Assembly (NCBI GenBank): GCA_025201805.1
Contig: MU619265.1
Coordinates: 179,394-219,768 of the forward strand
From: Parasitella parasitica
Taxonomy: Eukaryota; Mucoromycota; Mucoromycetes; Mucorales; Mucoraceae
Direction: 5' to 3'
DNA: 40,375 bases
In this document: positions 36,323-40,375 of the stretch, piece by piece
Layout of the letters: each line of letters opens with the position of its first letter
Position numbering within the stretch: position 1 is the first letter of the stretch
Made by a program: the position numbers and the translations under genes
Notes under the pieces: model-generated
What the model was told of the DNA's origin: nothing
Seen by the model: the letters and a program-made list of their open reading frames with translations, nothing else
The model's database searches: none

Positions 36323-38048
36323 CATTCAGACAACAAACACAAGCGCAACAACCATCTTCAAGTCAAGCTCAAGACGTGCACAATGAAGAAATTCATCTAA
36401 ATGATATCAAACGCATGAAATCAACTCAAATGAACCGTAAATTCACCAATTCACATCGCGTTGGTAAACGCTCTACATTGATGGAAACACCTAGTCCAAC
36501 TACAGCATTTGTTACCAACAAAACTGATGAAAACAACAGTATTCATAGCAGTCGACCCCACAGTTTAACATCTTCAATGAAGCGAACCTCGCTGAATGAA
36601 TTAGAAGGGGATTTATCTCAGATGAGTGTGAGTAGTGCAACTCGAATATACACGCACAAATATACCAAATCTGTACCCAAAGCCAAGAGCTTTTATTTTG
36701 CAGAATTGGGTGCATTACAGCATTTCATGTTGAAGCATATCGCCGTTCTCTATTTGGAAGAAATCTTGCACGATCATTTTACCCTGGAAGAGCTCGCTGA
36801 TTTGATTGATGATAGAAAGAATTCAACATTGTGGGGCAAATTCGTCACTAGCTTAAAGGCTGGTGGCAATAAAAAAGTGCCGAGGGCGAAAGGTAATTAT
36901 TACTTACTAGCTAGTTTTGAAGAGTAATTAACTGAATGATTTAATAGAGGGAACATTTGGTGTGTCAATTGATATTTTAGTCGAAAAGAATGGAATTGAA
37001 TCAAGTCTTGGTGTCGGCCCGACCCGAATTATCAAAATCCCTTCATTTATCGATGACAGCATTTCAGCCATGAAACAAATGGATATGTCTGTAGAAGGCA
37101 TCTTTCGAAAAAATGGTAATATTCGTCGATTGAAAGAATTGAGTGAAGAGATTGATAAGAACCCCAATTCCGTGCAATTTTTAAACGAAACACCCATTCA
37201 AGTGGCTGCAATAATCAAAAAATTCTTGAGAGAGCTGCCTGATCCGTTATTAACCTTCAAGTTACATCGTTTATTTATCACTGCTCAAAGTAAGTACTTT
37301 GTTTGGAGCTTATTCTGAATAAGTTATGCTAATTTAAAGTTTAGAGTTAGAATCAGAACTAGACCGAAAGAGAGTAACACACTTAGCTTGTTGTCTCTTG
37401 CCTAAAACAAATCGTGACACAATGGAAGTATTATTCACATTTATGAAATGGGTATCTCAATTTGCTGATGATACTGATGGCGGGGGTAGTAAAATGGATG
37501 TAGTAAATCTAGCTACAGTTATTGCTCCTAATATCTTGTACTCCAAAAGCAAGGATCCTATCAAAGATGAATCATTTCATGCTATTGAATCTGTCACTGT
37601 TATGATACAAAACGCAGAGGAATTTGCTACGGTTCCTGAAGATTTCATTCCATTATTGCAAAATTTATCGTATGAACAAGGTGATATGGAATTGAATGTA
37701 AGACACATTTTGAAGAAGTGTGAGGTGGTGATGAAAATGAGAAGGTCCAGATCTGCAGGAGGACCTCTTCCGCCTCAGTTACCTAGACAACACTCATCAC
37801 CAGCTGCAGTTACCACTAGTAATATAGATAATCCAATCTATTCATCAGGTGAACAGCAGCAATCGCCAGAAGCATCATCAGCGCAGCAAAACTATTACTT
37901 GTCTTCATCACCCCAAAGTATAGTGTTGGAAGACCCAAATGATAGTCTTGCCCCTCCTACAATACCTCCCATCATCCGTTCTCAATCATCCACTCAGCTG
38001 AATGGCAATGAAGGAGGGAATCTTTTGATAAAAGAACTCATTCAATAA
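34343..38048 (+). CDS. LRG1: LIM domain Rho GTPase-activating protein (Lrg1 type)
   Basis: Likely GAP for Rho1, acting in cell-wall and polarity control. Six exons: 34343-34501, 34553-34936, 34986-35217, 35351-36892, 36948-37289, 37345-38048; 3363 nt, 1120 aa. LIM1 starts at Cys26 (CTACHQ..FHWNCFLCIDC; the intron at 34502-34552 splits its zinc ligands), LIM2 at Cys89 (CDNC..HFCCSIC), a partial LIM at Cys150 (CIGC..HWHPEC) and a further LIM at about Cys416 (CQFC..WHDQCFACTHC). A long Gln tract (about residues 539-582) precedes a Ser/Thr-rich linker. The RhoGAP domain runs from about 772 to 965, with the Arg finger at about R826 (GIFRKNG), KKFLRELPDPLL and a MDVVNLATVIAPNI segment. Exon 3 to 4 uses a 133-nt intron, the longest in this gene. 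The C-terminal tail is Ser/Gln/Pro-rich. Domain order matches fungal Lrg1. Confidence 0.94.
36193..36320 (+). repeat. CAG/CAA tract coding polyglutamine
   Basis: A mixed CAG/CAA array inside the LIM-RhoGAP coding exon, interrupted by a few Glu and His codons, lies in the linker between the last LIM and the GAP domain. The same array creates long Leu and Ala open frames on the opposite strand and a Ser/Asn frame on the same strand; those are artefacts. Confidence 0.95.
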
Positions 38049-39100
38049 TTTATCTTTCTTTCTATTATAAATATTCCCCATTTTCTCTCTACTTGATTGA
38101 TATGCAGACGACACTAAGCCCTCGCATTTTAATCCTATCTAATTATTAAAATACTTGTAGGCTCATTCTCATCACAGAGCGTTTTGGATAATTTGGAATG
38201 ATGTGGGATATGGTTGACCATATAATCAAGTTTGGTAATTTCGGTTGATTCACTTATAACGGTGGTTCGTGATGAGATATGAAGTAGGCGTTCAGAAGAT
38301 CAAGAACTTTTTTTATAACACATTTCATTCAAATTTCAGATGTTGAACTAAAAAGGTATGTGCTATATCAAAGTTATCTCATAGACCTTTTATGCAACGT
38401 CCCACTCGTAGTATTGGTATCTGAGGTAAATCATTGATAATCCTGATTTACATTCATAGTAAAACCCTTTGTTAGTGGATCTATAGTAATTCTTTGACGG
38501 ATTTGTTTTATTTGACTTTAGACATAACGCTATAGTGTCTTGAGTGGGTCATGTAATAATTTTTACTAACAAGAGTGGTATACAAGTCATTTCAAATCTC
38601 AGGTACAATACCGATCGATTAGAATAATGTACCACTCTTTGCAATGAAAAAAAAAGCTTACCAAACCTAAAAGATATAACTAATTCTGACCTCACAGAAT
38701 TTTATATATAACTTTATCCCTTGGTAAATCTTTTTTATGCGGAAGAATCCCCTTCAAATTATGCTCAGAGTCAAAACAAACAACACCTACATCTCAGACC
38801 ACAAACAACTACATAATGCAGGCAATATGTTTATTTGAAAGTAAGGACTGTGATTCGGTGGAGTAATGCTTTCAAATGACAAGAAATTCACAGCGCAGGA
38901 AACCATAATACTGATAGAGTAAATGAACTATGAGACCAAGCGAAAGCCACAATATTAAGACCGTTAATAAAAAATAGCGCAAAGAGTAATTGCATACATA
39001 CCAACAAAAGAGATGGTTATGTTGTAAAAAAATTATATAGAAGAAAAAGAGAATGAGTTTCTGATAGTAATAAGCTTTATAGAGTTTCTGAATTTACCGA
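38049..39100. other. Convergent intergenic region
   Basis: About 1 kb between the LIM-RhoGAP stop and the Fanzor-like stop, AT-rich, without a supportable gene. It must hold both 3' ends. If the right Fanzor-like gene sits in a mobile element, the right end of that element and the bulk of any guide RNA would lie here; I could not locate terminal repeats by eye. Confidence 0.4.
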
Positions 39101-39130
39101 ATATAGCCCTCATCGAGGGCAGGCCTATAT
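39101..39130 (-). ncRNA. Stem-loop over the Fanzor-like stop codon, candidate omega-RNA part
   Basis: GCCCTC (39106-39111) pairs perfectly with GAGGGC (39115-39120) around a 3-nt loop. An outer helix, ATATA(G) with (C)TATAT (39125-39130), closes the structure with an asymmetric bulge. The outer arm includes the stop codon (39127-39125) of the right Fanzor-like gene. In TnpB and Fanzor systems the guide RNA overlaps or follows the 3' end of the gene, so the position is suggestive; the function is inference. Confidence 0.3.
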
Positions 39131-40375
39131 TTTTTTCTTGTTAAGAAAGACATCAGCAAGTTTGTTGAAATTGTCAGTTCTTGAAAAACTGGTTTTTGCG
39201 TCGAAGGATGGGAATGTCACGCCGAAGACGAGTTGGGCCACACCTGCCAAACCGATCACAAGAGCACTGAGAGTGTCTCTGTTGTGAGTGATGTGGGCAG
39301 ACTTGACAGAGATACAGTCTTTATTGACACAAATGAATGCACCTTTGACTGTCTTGACTTGGGTTTGGTCGTTGTCTCGTACGACACGTAACGGGTGAGA
39401 GAGCTTACGAAAGCAGTATGGGCAAGTCTGGGATGTATTATGCTCGTTTGTGTAAAGTACCGAAGAATACAGGCTATTCTTTTTGGGCTTCCAGTGACCA
39501 CCATAACGCAAAAAGCCTTTCGTTCGTGAACCAATACCAAGCCCGCGATCACCTACAAACATAACAAGGCGCTTAAGCCTTTTGTCTTCTTCGACGATGC
39601 AATGATTTCGTTCAGCGGAGCATAATTTATCAATGAATTTTCTTTTCCGCAACTCGTATTGTCTCTTCTTTTTTGCAAGGTGAGCAGAGTTGTAGAAGCT
39701 TCGGACCTCCTCAGCACGACTAAACTGTTTGTTCTCCCAGACAAGTAATTCATCAATCGTGTTGACGTCGGATAGGCTCACACTGCTCAAGTCGGCTTCA
39801 ACATCAAACATTCGACTACTGCTTTTAAATTTCAATTTCCTTGTATGGGCCTCTAGGGCACGAGCTCCACTCCCATAGCTGATATCTGTGCCATGAACTC
39901 CGAATGACTTTGGCATTTTGAGGAAGGCAGGTACTTGATTTGCATGTAAGCTTATTGATCCTGAAGATAGAGTTAGACAAAAAAAAATAGGCGCATCTAC
40001 TTGAAAATTACCTGTAGCAGGAGATGCTTGTTGCCTATGCAAATTCAAGTGATACAGAAACCTATCCATAGTAAATACCACTGTTTCTGTCATCGTTACG
40101 AGGCCATTATCTGTGCCTGAAAATCGAAGATTTCCTGAATTGAGGAGGTCATCATCAAGCTTGAAGGATGTAACATTGCCGAGACACTTGAAATTTGTCT
40201 GGCTGATAATATGCTCTTCTTGATCTTGATCTTTTGTAGCAGAGTCAAAACATTCTTGATACATTCGTTGTCTAAAATTTGCTAGCCTCTCTTTACAACC
40301 TAACAATCTTTGATTGATTTCATCCCTTGTGTTTTTCAAATGTTGAATTTGCGTATACAAAGATGTCTGATTTTT
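39125..40375 (-). CDS. Fanzor-like RNA-guided nuclease homologue (C-terminal part, runs off window)
   Basis: The C-terminal ~400 residues of a eukaryotic TnpB-like protein; the reading frame is still open at the window edge, so the N terminus is missing. In order: an upstream coiled-coil-like helix (about 40200-40375), RuvC-I motif FSGTDNGLVTM (Asp codon 40111-40109), a linker, FVGDRGLGIGSRTKGFLRYGG, NEHNTSQTCPYCFRKLSHP, FICVNKDC and HNRDTLSALVIGLAG. The TS-x2-C4 zinc ribbon followed by RD, preceded by an Asp some 200 residues earlier, is the published Fanzor signature. Glu in NEHNTS (39445-39443) and Asp of RD (39277-39275) are intact. A 51-nt in-frame, stop-free GT..AG segment (40011-39961) is probably an intron because the left pseudogene has an intron at the same place and phase. 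No stop or frameshift is seen. Nuclease activity is inferred. Confidence 0.82.
   Translation of the reverse strand, partial: KNQTSLYTQIQHLKNTRDEINQRLLGCKERLANFRQRMYQECFDSATKDQDQEEHIISQTNFKCLGNVTSFKLDDDLLNSGNLRFSGTDNGLVTMTETVVFTMDRFLYHLNLHRQQASPATGNFQVDAPIFFCLTLSSGSISLHANQVPAFLKMPKSFGVHGTDISYGSGARALEAHTRKLKFKSSSRMFDVEADLSSVSLSDVNTIDELLVWENKQFSRAEEVRSFYNSAHLAKKKRQYELRKRKFIDKLCSAERNHCIVEEDKRLKRLVMFVGDRGLGIGSRTKGFLRYGGHWKPKKNSLYSSVLYTNEHNTSQTCPYCFRKLSHPLRVVRDNDQTQVKTVKGAFICVNKDCISVKSAHITHNRDTLSALVIGLAGVAQLVFGVTFPSFDAKTSFSRTDNFNKLADVFLNKKKI

Noticed and set aside
35987-36351. Long Ala-rich and Leu-rich minus-strand frames
   Set aside because: Generated by the CAG/CAA tract of the LIM-RhoGAP gene.

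Overview
The window reads as nuclear DNA from an early-diverging filamentous fungus, most likely Mucoromycota/Mucorales. It is AT-rich, its genes carry many short introns (46-76 nt, GT..AG), and its conserved proteins (eL27, uS2, Rab6/Ypt6, Kch1, TOR, Nudix, NOG1, LIM-RhoGAP) look fungal. It also holds TnpB-like Fanzor proteins, which are known from this group. I rebuilt the exon structures by hand. Every multi-exon gene closes in frame at the length expected for its family, for example 136 aa for eL27, 275 aa for uS2, 210 aa for Rab6 and 2363 aa for TOR.

Layout. 1-1.04 kb: no gene seen. 1.04-6.25 kb: dense housekeeping block, with a triple UBZ4-type zinc-finger protein (-), ribosomal proteins eL27 and uS2 (+) and a nine-exon Rab6 GTPase (+). 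6.25-7.95 kb: no gene seen. 7.95-17.3 kb: a Kch1-type membrane protein (+) convergent with a complete TOR kinase gene of 12 exons (-). 17.3-21.8 kb: gene-poor and repeat-rich, with three copies of a ~300 bp module, a second inverted pair, a broken ORF and a recent poly(A) retrocopy with target-site duplications. 21.87 kb: tRNA-Ile(AAT). 22.6-25.6 kb: a diphosphoinositol-polyphosphate Nudix hydrolase and the ribosome-biogenesis GTPase NOG1 (both -). 25.6-28.4 kb: no gene seen. 28.4-32 kb: a broken Fanzor-like gene (+). 32-34.3 kb: no intact gene, one 23-nt inverted repeat. 34.3-38.05 kb: a LIM-RhoGAP of Lrg1 type (+). 39.1-40.4 kb: the C-terminal part of a second, open Fanzor-like gene (-) running off the window.

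The housekeeping genes share themes of ribosome production (eL27, uS2, NOG1), growth control (TOR), inositol pyrophosphate turnover, Golgi traffic (Rab6) and Rho1/cell-wall control (LIM-RhoGAP), but nothing suggests co-transcription. The most noteworthy content is the pair of Fanzor-like (eukaryotic TnpB-type, RuvC-fold) genes. The right copy keeps the RuvC-I aspartate, the C4 zinc ribbon, a glutamate just before the ribbon and the terminal Arg-Asp motif, and has a stem-loop overlapping its stop codon. The left copy is broken and has lost several of these residues.
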